From Gammaproteobacteria bacterium UBA4421 (lineage in GTDB: Bacteria; Pseudomonadota; Gammaproteobacteria; Pseudomonadales; Azotimanducaceae), in the NCBI GenBank assembly GCA_002389675.1, contig DGQF01000047.1, positions 1 through 28,172 of the forward strand: DNA of 28,172 nt, read 5' to 3'. The stretch's first letter is position 1; each line of letters opens with the position of its first letter. A program made the position numbers and the translations under genes. The notes under the pieces are model-generated. The model was not told the DNA's origin. It worked only from the letters and a program-made list of their open reading frames with translations, and did no database searches. Shown here piece by piece: positions 1-7,802 of the stretch.

Positions 1-783
1 ACGGCCGAATCCGTTCGATTCACATGCTGTCCGCCAGCGCCGCTCGCTCGATAAGTATCCACCCGAACATCTGCAGGATTGATGTCTATCTCGATATCAT
101 CGTCGATCTCCGGAGATATAAATACCGACGCAAACGACGTATGCCGACGGCTGCCAGAATCGAAAGGCGACTTGCGCACCAATCGATGCACGCCCGTTTC
201 TGTGCGCAACCAACCGTAGGCGTATTCACCGCTGATCTGTACAGTTGCACTTTTGATGCCCGCCACTTCCCCCGGACTGAGTTCGGTGACCGCCACATCA
301 AATCCCCTTTTTTCGGCCCATCGCAGATACATGCGCAAAAGCATCTCTGCCCAATCCTGGGCCTCTGTACCCCCAGAACCGGATTGGATTTCTAAAAATG
401 TATTGGTTGCATCCATTTCGCCTTGGAACATGCGACGAAACTCCAAGCGCGCCAGTTCCGTTTCTAACGTCAACAAATCATCCGCAATTGCTTCGAGCGT
501 TTCTCGATCTTGCTCTTCCGCTGCCAGTTCACCCAACTCTGACAACTCACCAAGCGCGCTCTGCATACTACCAAGCACTTTGACCAATTGCTCAAGCGTG
601 ACCCGTTCACGGCCCAGTTTCTGCGCACGATCCGCGTCTTCCCAAACAGCCGGATCTGCAAGCTCCCGCTCAACCTCCTCTAAGCGCTCACATTTATGAG
701 CGTAGTCAAAGGTACCCCCGAAGCGCAGATTCTCGCTCACTTAAATTTTTCAGAGACTCCCGCAGTGCAGTGATTTCGGTCAT
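1..783 (-). CDS. prfB: Peptide chain release factor 2 (RF2), partial, with programmed +1 frameshift
   Basis: Class I release factor that reads UGA and UAA and triggers peptide release on the ribosome. The ATG at 783-781 opens a 25-codon first frame ending RGYL, followed by an in-frame TGA at 708-706. Reading resumes in the +1 frame at GAC (707-705) and stays open to the window edge, so the 3' end is missing. In the second frame the SPF stop-codon recognition motif lies at 170-162. The GGQ catalytic motif lies at 35-27, within [14 protein letters not shown]. The coding sequence is therefore 783-709 joined to 707-<1. It follows recJ by 71 bases on the same strand, the usual neighbourhood, with lysS often next (outside the window). 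The frameshift makes expression autoregulatory. Identity is certain. Confidence 0.97.
705..720 (-). promoter_or_regulatory. RF2 programmed +1 ribosomal frameshift site
   Basis: On the minus strand the bases read CGGGGGTACCTTTGAC. This is a Shine-Dalgarno-like GGGGG, three bases, then the slippery CTT followed by the UGA stop and C. It matches the well-studied E. coli prfB site in layout and almost in sequence. When RF2 is scarce, the ribosome pauses at UGA and slips forward one base into the GAC frame. The downstream frame begins [12 protein letters not shown], the conserved RF2 continuation. This is not a sequencing error or pseudogene. Confidence 0.96.
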
Positions 784-854
784 ATTTCTTTATGATTCCA
801 TGAGGAAGTTTAGTTTAGGCAACAGCCCGTAAAAATTCGAGAACTAACACAGCT

Positions 855-2558
855 TTACGCCGGCTCCAAATGCTCAACCATTAATTGCAGAGTCGGCCAT
901 TGGCCATAATCATTCACCGACAGCCGATAAACGAGGCGGATTGAGTGAATATCAGATGCAATAGCTTGCTGTCTGAAAGCGATGCCGTCCAAAACCTTGC
1001 CTGCAATTTTAAGCACCAATTTGAGGTGGTGCTCACCTACCACACGCTGACTGACCACCTCAAAAACACCTTCAAACGAAGGTTCAGGAAACCCACTGCC
1101 CCATGGCCCGGATTCGGCCAACAACTGAGCTGTCGCCAAGGTCAAATCGGCAACAGGCAGCACGCCATCGGTCACCAACTTCGCGTCTAACATGGCCGGT
1201 TGAGCAAAACGGCGGACGGCTTTATCAAAAATAACCCCAAATCGCGCTAAATGTACCCGTTTGATACTTAATCCTGCCGCCATGGCATGACCACCGAACT
1301 TAAGTAGCAACCCTGGGTGGCAGGCCGCCATCCAATCCAAAACATCTCGAATATGCAGATCATCGATACTGCGAGCAGAACCTTTGAGTTCGTCCGGCGC
1401 GTTATCCCCTGCGTCAGCAAAAACAATGGCCGGTTTATGGTATTTCTCTCGCACACGTCCAGCAACAATGCCAACCACGCCTTGATGAAAACCCTCGTGA
1501 TAAAGGGTTAAACCAACTCGAGAATTATCTGCCTGAGCATCCGCAAGCATCAACTGGGCGTCGTCGACCATTTCCTGCTCAAGCTGACGCCGGGCTTGAT
1601 TGAGTTGGTCAAGCGCCGTCGCCAATTTGCGTGCAGACGGCAAATCGGGCGCCAATAAACATTGAATGCCAATGCTCATATCCTCTAGTCGGCCAGCGGC
1701 ATTCAGCCGAGGTCCAAGGGCAAACCCCAGGTCTTGCGCCGATAACGTGTCTAGCGAACGCTTGGCAATTTCTGCCAAGGCTTTTATGCCGGGCAAACAT
1801 TTACCAGCGCGCATTCGTTGAATTCCTTGATGCACCAGAATTCGATTATTAGCGTCCAGCGGCACCACATCGGCTACCGTTCCCAGCGCAACTAAATCCA
1901 GATATCGTGCAAGATTTGGCGCGCTTCTGTCAGCATCAAACCAACCTCGCTCTCGCAACACGCTGCGCACTACGCTGAGAACATAATAGGCTACCCCTAC
2001 ACCGGCCATGGCCTTGCTGGTAAACGGCACATCCAGCAAATTTGGATTGACTATGGCTAATGCCGGCGGCAACTCGCCACCAGGCAAGTGATGATCCGTT
2101 ACAATAACGTCAATACCCAATGCATTGGCATGAGTCACGCCCGCGACACTGGAGACCCCATTGTCGACTGTTACAATTAGATCGGGTTGCTGCTGCGCCG
2201 CCAAATCAACAATTTCTGGCGACAAGCCATAACCAAATTCAAATCGATTAGGGACCAAGAAAGAAACTCGTTGCGCGCCCAAATCACGCAACACACAAAG
2301 ACATAAGGCCACGGAAGTTGCACCGTCGGCATCGAAATCGCCAACAATCAAAATCTGCTGCGATTGCTGCACCGCATCCGCTAAGCGATTAGCCGCACGC
2401 TCGATGTCAGGCAACAAAAGCGGTGAAAGCAGCCCCGCCAACGATCGATTCAATTGATCGCCATGTGTAACCCCGCGAGCCGCATATATTCTGCGCAGCA
2501 ATACCGATTGCAAATCTGGAAAATGAGCCGCAGCGACTTCTCGGGTCAAGATCTGCAT
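855..2558 (-). CDS. recJ: Single-stranded-DNA-specific exonuclease RecJ
   Basis: 5'-3' exonuclease on single-stranded DNA acting in RecF-pathway recombination, mismatch repair and base-excision repair. It is a DHH-superfamily protein of 567 residues, normal for RecJ. The metal-binding motifs are all visible: GDFDADG near residues 73-79, VDNG near 131-134, and DHH at 155-157. A DHHA1-type GGHAMAAG segment lies in the second half. I use the ATG at 2558; a TTG at 2564 in the same frame would overlap the hom stop codon and is the alternative. Either way recJ starts within a few bases of the end of hom, so the two are probably co-transcribed and translationally coupled. Nothing is missing from the family core. 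Confidence 0.95.
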   Translation of the reverse strand: MQILTREVAAAHFPDLQSVLLRRIYAARGVTHGDQLNRSLAGLLSPLLLPDIERAANRLADAVQQSQQILIVGDFDADGATSVALCLCVLRDLGAQRVSFLVPNRFEFGYGLSPEIVDLAAQQQPDLIVTVDNGVSSVAGVTHANALGIDVIVTDHHLPGGELPPALAIVNPNLLDVPFTSKAMAGVGVAYYVLSVVRSVLRERGWFDADRSAPNLARYLDLVALGTVADVVPLDANNRILVHQGIQRMRAGKCLPGIKALAEIAKRSLDTLSAQDLGFALGPRLNAAGRLEDMSIGIQCLLAPDLPSARKLATALDQLNQARRQLEQEMVDDAQLMLADAQADNSRVGLTLYHEGFHQGVVGIVAGRVREKYHKPAIVFADAGDNAPDELKGSARSIDDLHIRDVLDWMAACHPGLLLKFGGHAMAAGLSIKRVHLARFGVIFDKAVRRFAQPAMLDAKLVTDGVLPVADLTLATAQLLAESGPWGSGFPEPSFEGVFEVVSQRVVGEHHLKLVLKIAGKVLDGIAFRQQAIASDIHSIRLVYRLSVNDYGQWPTLQLMVEHLEPA

Positions 2559-2560
2559 GC

Positions 2561-3838
2561 TCAATCAAGTGTTTCCAGTCGGATGCGTGACAAAGGCCCA
2601 CCCACCTCGGGCATATTCTGGACTTGCGCCAACGCGGCAGTCATCTCAAGTTCGCGAGTCATCTGAGTAAGAAATACAATATCCACCAACGCTTGTCCGC
2701 CTTGTGCTTCTTTTTGAATCGCCGCCTCTATACTGATGCCATGCTGTGACAATGCTTTTGCGACGCTGGCAAATACCCCCGGTTGATCCTGCGCCGGAAT
2801 GCGCAAATAGTAAGCGCTTTGAACAGACTCGATCGGCACCATTTGCAGTTCGCTCTGAGCAGCCTCCGGCCGGTATCGCGGTGTTGATTCTTGCGACGCC
2901 AACGCCACCACATCTGCCATCACAGCAGAGGCAGTTGCAGCGCCACCGGCGCCCGGCCCGCAATAAAGGGTGGCGCCAGCGGCATCACTTTTGACTAAAA
3001 CCGCATTGAGCACATCATTAACGCTCGCCAGCAATTGTGATTTGGGCACTAAAGTCGGATGCACCCTTGCTTCGAGCCCTTGATCGGTGCGCCGAGCAAT
3101 CCCTAAATGCTTAATCTTGTAACCTAGCTGGTCCGCATATTCGATATCTGCCGAGGTGACCTCAGAAATTCCTTCGACATACACGTCATCAAAATTAAAG
3201 GGACGGTCGAACGCCAAGCTCAACAAGATCGCAAGCTTGTGAGCCGCATCAATACCTTCAATATCGAATGTAGGGTCCGCCTCTGCATATCCAAGGGCTT
3301 GCGCAGTCTGCAGCGCATCGGCAAATGCGGCGCCCTGTGCTTGCATCGCCGTGAGAATATAATTGCAGGTGCCATTGATGATGCCCACAACATATTCAAA
3401 CCGATTGGCGACCAGACCCTGCTGAATGGCTTGAATGATGGGTATTGCTCCGGCAACAGCCGCTTCGAACCGAACCGCTGCATCAGGACGCAGACTCAGC
3501 AAGGTATTACCGTGCGCCGCAATGACCGCTTTGTTGGCCGTGACTAGTGGTTTGCCTGCAGCCACAACAGCTTGCATAAAGGCATAGGCCACCGTTTCAC
3601 CGCCGATGAGCTCCAACACAACATCAACCTCTGGATCCTCGTAAAGATCACTCAGTTGAGTACTAAATTGCGCGCCCGCAAGTGCCACCTCAGGCTTGGG
3701 GCGACGGCTGGCGACTCGCGCAACTGTAAATTCGATGCCCGTGCGCTGCGCAATCAACGCACGATTATTGGCTATAATTTCAAGCACACCTTGGGCGACG
3801 GTGCCCAAGCCTGCTATTCCTAGAGAAACCTTTTTCAC
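2561..3838 (-). CDS. hom: Homoserine dehydrogenase (monofunctional, ACT domain)
   Basis: NAD(P)H-dependent reduction of aspartate semialdehyde to homoserine, the branch point to threonine and methionine. The N-terminal Rossmann fold has GIAGLGTVAQG at residues 7-17. ANK at 101-103 and NGTCNY at 155-160 mark the dehydrogenase and catalytic domains. A C-terminal ACT domain (about 345 onward, DQPGVFASVAKAL) implies allosteric control by threonine. There is no aspartokinase fused. I chose GTG at 3838, giving MKKVSLGIAG, because AAGG lies at normal spacing upstream; GTG at 3859 adds seven residues but has poor spacing. It is preceded by dsbC and its TGA lies against recJ. thrC, the usual next gene in Pseudomonas-type genomes, is not here. 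Confidence 0.95.
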   Translation of the reverse strand: MKKVSLGIAGLGTVAQGVLEIIANNRALIAQRTGIEFTVARVASRRPKPEVALAGAQFSTQLSDLYEDPEVDVVLELIGGETVAYAFMQAVVAAGKPLVTANKAVIAAHGNTLLSLRPDAAVRFEAAVAGAIPIIQAIQQGLVANRFEYVVGIINGTCNYILTAMQAQGAAFADALQTAQALGYAEADPTFDIEGIDAAHKLAILLSLAFDRPFNFDDVYVEGISEVTSADIEYADQLGYKIKHLGIARRTDQGLEARVHPTLVPKSQLLASVNDVLNAVLVKSDAAGATLYCGPGAGGAATASAVMADVVALASQESTPRYRPEAAQSELQMVPIESVQSAYYLRIPAQDQPGVFASVAKALSQHGISIEAAIQKEAQGGQALVDIVFLTQMTRELEMTAALAQVQNMPEVGGPLSRIRLETLD

Positions 3839-3892
3839 AATCTGCCTTTTTCCAGTCACGCCTCGAGAGTCTTCTTATCCTGCTTCGGAAAT

Positions 3893-4675
3893 TTAATTCA
3901 GTCCAATGGCCTCAGCTAAAGCTGCCGCAGGCATGTATCCGGGCAACAACCTTCCATCAGAGGTGATTATGGCGGGAGTGCCCTGCACCCCGACTTGATT
4001 ACCTAAGGCATATTGATCCGCAATGGGGTTATCACAGCTGACATCCTCAATGGTTTGCCCGGATTTTAAAGCTGTAATAGCAACATTTGGATCGTCAGCG
4101 CACCAAGCGGATTGAATTTTCAGATACGTCGGGCTATTCAAGCCCGCCCGCGGATAGGCCAAATAACGTACCTCTATACCCAGCGCATTGATTTCCGCCA
4201 TTTCTTGATGCAACTTCCGGCAATATCCACAGTCGACATCTGTAAATACACTCACAAAATCCCTGGTTTCGCCCTCGGGCGAGAACACCACCATATTTTC
4301 TAATGGTTGCGCTGCCATCAGTTCACTGCGTTTGACCGTTCGCTGCGCTTCAGCCAAATTGATCAGGCCGTCAGGTGCAACCTGATAAAGATCTCCAGCG
4401 ATCAAGAATCGACCATCGGCAGTACCATAAAGTATCTGACCGCCCATCAATTCAAGCGCATAAAAACCGGGCAATTGTGCAGGAGTGATGCGCTCTATCG
4501 GTAACGTAGGCACCGCTTTATTGAGCTCTTTCATCAATTTTTCGCTCCCGGCTGGCCCGCCCTCATTTGCCGAGGCCACCGCGCAGACCAGTCCAGTAAC
4601 ACCCATCACCAACATACGCAGCCAATCCATGACAGCGCCTAATCTGCCGGCAGACCGTGCTTTGAATGGTTTCAT
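3893..4675 (-). CDS. dsbC: Thiol:disulfide interchange protein DsbC (periplasmic disulfide isomerase)
   Basis: Periplasmic disulfide-bond isomerase that reshuffles wrong disulfides, kept reduced by DsbD. The 260-residue product has a hydrophobic signal segment (about residues 16-36, ending near CAVASA), a DsbC/DsbG-type dimerisation domain, then a thioredoxin-fold domain. The active site is CGYC at 149-152. A cis-proline TPAI and the second structural cysteine pair (WCADD, VSCDN) are present, as in true DsbC. The ATG at 4675 follows GAGGAG at suitable distance. A TTG at 4693 opens the frame a little earlier but would sit on that ribosome site. The n-region before the hydrophobic stretch is long, so the internal ATG at 4630 is also conceivable. 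Order xerD-dsbC-hom is conserved in gammaproteobacteria. Confidence 0.94.
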   Translation of the reverse strand: MKPFKARSAGRLGAVMDWLRMLVMGVTGLVCAVASANEGGPAGSEKLMKELNKAVPTLPIERITPAQLPGFYALELMGGQILYGTADGRFLIAGDLYQVAPDGLINLAEAQRTVKRSELMAAQPLENMVVFSPEGETRDFVSVFTDVDCGYCRKLHQEMAEINALGIEVRYLAYPRAGLNSPTYLKIQSAWCADDPNVAITALKSGQTIEDVSCDNPIADQYALGNQVGVQGTPAIITSDGRLLPGYMPAAALAEAIGLN

Positions 4676-4774
4676 CTTATGTACTCTCCTCAACGATCAT
4701 TTTATTTCAGCGCAAAGGCTAATCTGGGCTAAACCAGCCTTCCGATGAGCAACGCCCTTGTCACTGCCGCAACA

Positions 4775-5659
4775 CTAGCCCCGGGGATGGTGCTCGCGCA
4801 CAAGGGTCTGCAGGCGCAGTTGTGCAACATGGGTATATATTTGTGTCGTCGACAAATCACTATGGCCTAACATCATCTGCACCGCGCGCAGGTCCGCGCC
4901 ATTATCCACCAGATGCGTCGCAAAAGCATGTCGCAACGTATGGGGTGATACCGACGCGTTAATCCCAGCCAGCACAGTATAGCGTTTAATTGCATACCAA
5001 AAAGTCTGTCGGGTCATGGGTCGACCCCGCCGCGAGGGAAATAAAACGGCCCCTCCTGTAGGTATAAGCACGGGCCTAGAATCGAGCAAGTAGCGCTCAA
5101 TCCATACCAAGGCAGATTCACCCATTGGCACCAAACGCTCTTTACTGCCTTTGCCCACCACACGCACCCACCCCTGACGCAAGTTCACGCTGGTCAATGG
5201 CAACGAAATCAATTCGGTGATACGTAGGCCACTGGCATATAAAAGTTCTAACATCGCGCGATCGCGCAGTCCCAGAGGGTGCTCAACATCGGGCGCGTTC
5301 AGTAGCGCATCGACTTGCGCTGGTGAAATCACGCTTGGCAGATAGCGGCCGATCTTCGGCTGCGCTAGATCCGCTGTTGGATCCTGAGCAAGCCCATGGT
5401 GCAAACATTGATGTCTGTAGAAGCCCCGCACGGCGCTTAGCCAGCGCGCAGCGCTACGAGCGCTGACTTCACTGGGCGCCAATCGCTCGGCCATGAACCT
5501 TTGTAGATCTGCCGTACTTGCGGTCAGCAGCGTTTTGTTGCTATCCCCAAGCCAACGCTGCACCAAGTGCAGATCTCTGCGGTAGGCGAGCAAGGTATTC
5601 TCGCTCAAATCACGCTGCAACCAGATCGCATCCAGATATTCGCTGATGGAGTCATTCAT
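4775..5659 (-). CDS. xerD: Site-specific tyrosine recombinase XerD
   Basis: With XerC it resolves chromosome dimers at dif under FtsK control. The product has 294 residues, close to the 298 of E. coli XerD. The N-terminal SAM-like DNA-binding domain starts near NTLLAYRRDL. The catalytic set is complete: R146 (ASGLRITEL), K170 (VGKGSKER), H240 and R243 (SPHTLRHAFATH), H266 (LGHSDLSTTQ) and the nucleophile Y275 (IYTHV). Assignment to XerD rather than XerC rests on sequence feel and on the downstream dsbC-hom synteny. It lies about 100 bases after rplS, with inverted repeats between them, and its ATG has no obvious Shine-Dalgarno sequence. Confidence 0.94.
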   Translation of the reverse strand: MNDSISEYLDAIWLQRDLSENTLLAYRRDLHLVQRWLGDSNKTLLTASTADLQRFMAERLAPSEVSARSAARWLSAVRGFYRHQCLHHGLAQDPTADLAQPKIGRYLPSVISPAQVDALLNAPDVEHPLGLRDRAMLELLYASGLRITELISLPLTSVNLRQGWVRVVGKGSKERLVPMGESALVWIERYLLDSRPVLIPTGGAVLFPSRRGRPMTRQTFWYAIKRYTVLAGINASVSPHTLRHAFATHLVDNGADLRAVQMMLGHSDLSTTQIYTHVAQLRLQTLVREHHPRG

Positions 5660-5693
5660 GGGTTAAGCATTAAAGCCTAATCGCCCCACGTTG

Positions 5694-5750
5694 CCTACCT
5701 GTCTATGTTTACCGGTAGGTCGAGCGCCTTCGTTTCGCTCTTGGCCGACC
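5694..5750. repeat. Two adjoining inverted repeats between rplS and xerD
   Basis: The 103-base gap between the rplS stop and the xerD start holds CCTACC (5694-5699) pairing with GGTAGG (5714-5719). Beside it GAGCG (5722-5726) pairs with CGCTC (5736-5740), flanked by GGTC (5718-5721) and GACC (5747-5750). The two potential hairpins share the bases GG at 5718-5719, so they could be mutually exclusive. No run of T follows on the minus strand, so this is not a standard intrinsic terminator. It may mark the processed or attenuated 3' end of the ribosomal-protein transcript. Function is unknown. Confidence 0.5.
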
Positions 5751-5762
5751 CCAAAACCAGCA

Positions 5763-6125
5763 TCAGGTTTTTTTGACAAGTTTCTCTTTGATTCGCGCCG
5801 ACCGCCCGGAGCGTTCTCGCAAGTAGTAGAGTTTTGCCTGACGGACATCACCACGTCGCTTGACTTCAATGCCTGCAATCATCGGGCTGTGGGTTTGAAA
5901 CGTGCGCTCCACACCGACGCCATGTGAGATTTTTCGCACGACAAAAGCTGAGTTTACACCGCGATTTTTTATGCCAATCACCACACCTTCGAAAGCCTGC
6001 AGGCGTTCACGGCTGCCTTCTTTCACACGAACCTGAACGCTGATGGTGTCGCCTGGCGCAAAAACCGGCACATCGCTGTTGATTTGGGCGTTTTCAATCT
6101 CTTCAATGATCTTATTTCTTCGCAT
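5763..6125 (-). CDS. rplS: 50S ribosomal protein L19
   Basis: Large-subunit protein at the 30S-50S interface. 120 residues with the family start [14 protein letters not shown] and the conserved [19 protein letters not shown] and [17 protein letters not shown] blocks. The open frame extends 14 codons upstream, but the ATG at 6125 gives the family length and has GAGG about seven bases ahead, inside the end of trmD. The trmD TAA ends two bases before this ATG (TAAAATG), so translation is probably coupled. It is the last gene of the rpsP-rimM-trmD-rplS operon, and is followed by the inverted repeats before xerD. Confidence 0.98.
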   Translation of the reverse strand: MRRNKIIEEIENAQINSDVPVFAPGDTISVQVRVKEGSRERLQAFEGVVIGIKNRGVNSAFVVRKISHGVGVERTFQTHSPMIAGIEVKRRGDVRQAKLYYLRERSGRSARIKEKLVKKT

Positions 6126-6126
6126 T

Positions 6127-6888
6127 TTATGCCTCGTTTTCATCTGCACCGTTTTGCCCTGCCGCAAAACTTTCTCTTAATAACTTTTGATCTCGTTCAC
6201 TAAATGTTCGACCCGTCATCAACTCCGGGCGACGATCAAAAGTTCGCTTTAACGCCTCCCGGCGTCGATATTCATTCACCTTCGTGTGGTTACCGCTGAG
6301 CAGTACATCTGGCACCTGATCACCAGCGTATTCCACAGGGCGCGTATAGTGAGGGTAATCGAGCATTCCATCAAGGTGTGATTCATCAATTATTGACAAA
6401 CTATTGCCTAAGGTGCCGGGAAGGTGCCGCGCAATTGCGTCCATCACCACTAAAGCCGGCAGTTCCCCACCACTGAGCACGTAATCACCGATCGAGACCT
6501 CCATATCTACATAGTTTTGCACAAACCGTTCATCAATCCCTTCATATCGCCCGCAAACCAGAATTAACCCTGGCATATCGACCATTGAGACTGCCGTTTG
6601 TTGATTAAAAACCGCCCCCTGTGGGCTCATCAAAATGACCGGCGAACCCGCTGGCGCGGCAGCTTGGGCCGCAACCAACGCCGCCGTTAACGGCGCATTC
6701 ATCATAACCATGCCTGCACCGCCGCCATAAGTCTTATCGTCTACATTACGATGACGGTCAGTACTAAAGTCTCTTGGATTAAATACGTGTAAGTCAATGA
6801 TGCCGGCGGCAACGGCGCGTGCAAACACACCACCAGAGGTGCCAGCTTCTAGGATTTCAGGGAGGAGCGTGAGCACACCGATCCACAT
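6127..6888 (-). CDS. trmD: tRNA (guanine(37)-N1)-methyltransferase
   Basis: SPOUT-class enzyme that methylates G37 next to the anticodon with S-adenosylmethionine, preventing +1 frameshifts. 253 residues, the usual length. Family hallmarks are [11 protein letters not shown] at the N terminus, [13 protein letters not shown] in the first third, and the deep-knot segment with [10 protein letters not shown] and [17 protein letters not shown]. The ATG at 6888 shares one base with the rimM TGA (TGATG), and the stop almost touches rplS, so it is an internal cistron of the ribosomal-protein operon. Nothing unusual is seen. Confidence 0.98.
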   Translation of the reverse strand: MWIGVLTLLPEILEAGTSGGVFARAVAAGIIDLHVFNPRDFSTDRHRNVDDKTYGGGAGMVMMNAPLTAALVAAQAAAPAGSPVILMSPQGAVFNQQTAVSMVDMPGLILVCGRYEGIDERFVQNYVDMEVSIGDYVLSGGELPALVVMDAIARHLPGTLGNSLSIIDESHLDGMLDYPHYTRPVEYAGDQVPDVLLSGNHTKVNEYRRREALKRTFDRRPELMTGRTFSERDQKLLRESFAAGQNGADENEA

Positions 6889-7430
6889 CAGCTTAACCAG
6901 TCAGCATCCCAGGCAACGGTCACCGTCCGCGCCTCGGCATCAACCTCTAGAATGTACTGATCTACAAAGGGAATTAAGCACAACGACGACTCGCCGTTCT
7001 GCCCTTCCTCACGATCAGGTGCAATCACAAGCACATCATTGGCGCCGGTCTCTAGCAGATGATCTACATAACCAAGCCGCTCATTCGCCTCGTTTACCAC
7101 CCGGCAGCCCACCAGATCACGCCAATAGTATTCATTCTCATCAGAGACGGGCAAACTACTTGCGGGAATGGCAATAAGTTTGCCAGCCAGCGCGGCGGCC
7201 TCATCGCGGTCGGCAATAGCGCCGAGGCGCGCAACGAACCCTTTCTTGTGAGCCCGGGACTGAACATCTTCAAGGGATTGCCAAGAGCCACCCTGATGGT
7301 CAGAGATCAGCCAAGGCAAGTACTTAAGCAGGTTTTCAGGGGGGGACGTGTAGGAGCGGATGTGTACCCAACCCTGCACGCCGTAAGGTGCACCAATCCG
7401 CCCCACCACAACGGGTTCTGCGGCGGACAC
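6888..7430 (-). CDS. rimM: 16S rRNA processing/ribosome maturation factor RimM
   Basis: Assembly factor for the head of the 30S subunit; binds ribosomal protein S19. 180 residues with the N-terminal RimM domain (VVVGRIGAPYGVQGWVHIRS) and a C-terminal PRC-barrel (YYWRDLVGCRVVN, then LLETGANDVLVI and LIPFVDQYI). The start is a GTG at 7430, 12 bases after the rpsP stop, with only a weak ribosome site, so expression may depend on readthrough coupling from rpsP. Its TGA overlaps the trmD ATG by one base. Confidence 0.97.
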   Translation of the reverse strand: MSAAEPVVVGRIGAPYGVQGWVHIRSYTSPPENLLKYLPWLISDHQGGSWQSLEDVQSRAHKKGFVARLGAIADRDEAAALAGKLIAIPASSLPVSDENEYYWRDLVGCRVVNEANERLGYVDHLLETGANDVLVIAPDREEGQNGESSLCLIPFVDQYILEVDAEARTVTVAWDADWLS

Positions 7431-7442
7431 GGCTAACCCGGA

Positions 7443-7718
7443 CTAATCGGCAGCGGCAAGTGCCGGCTCAGCGGCCGCGGCACGCGCTTGCTTGATCAGT
7501 TTCTTAACAACCGCTGTTGGCTGCGCGCCCACGGATATCCAGTAGTCGACACGCTCGATGTTCATCCGCAAGCTTTCCGCATGGCCTTGCGCCACGGGGT
7601 TATAAAACCCAACACGCTCAACGAAACGACCATCGCGACGGCTGGCGCTATCGGCCACAGAAATGTGATAAAAGGGGCTCTTCTTGGAACCGTGTCGTGC
7701 CAAACGGATTGTTACCAT
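7443..7718 (-). CDS. rpsP: 30S ribosomal protein S16
   Basis: Small-subunit assembly protein. 91 residues with [19 protein letters not shown] and the [14 protein letters not shown] block, both diagnostic of S16, and a short alanine-rich tail. It is the first gene of the rpsP-rimM-trmD-rplS operon. The ATG at 7718 lies about 35 bases downstream of the predicted start of transcription from the promoter at 7762-7789, so this promoter probably drives the whole operon. ffh lies upstream on the same strand, which is the standard order. Confidence 0.98.
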   Translation of the reverse strand: MVTIRLARHGSKKSPFYHISVADSASRRDGRFVERVGFYNPVAQGHAESLRMNIERVDYWISVGAQPTAVVKKLIKQARAAAAEPALAAAD

Positions 7719-7761
7719 AGGTTGCTCTGTAGATTAGACTGGCTGAAAATTGAGGCCGCAC

Positions 7762-7789
7762 ATTCTATACCAAGCTTTACTGAATGCAA
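7762..7789 (-). promoter_or_regulatory. Candidate sigma-70 promoter of the rpsP operon
   Basis: On the minus strand TTGCAT (7789-7784) is followed after 16 bases by TAGAAT (7767-7762). Both boxes match four or more of six consensus positions. It sits in the 84-base gap between the ffh stop and the rpsP start and points at rpsP. A register with TATAGA as the -10 is also possible but gives a 14-base spacer. Confidence 0.55.
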
Positions 7790-7802
7790 GCCCACCTAGC
7801 GT

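Noticed and set aside
253..699. 148-codon plus-strand frame rich in serine
   Set aside because: It lies antisense to the second frame of prfB, which has clear RF2 motifs; serine-rich shadow frames are typical of the opposite strand.
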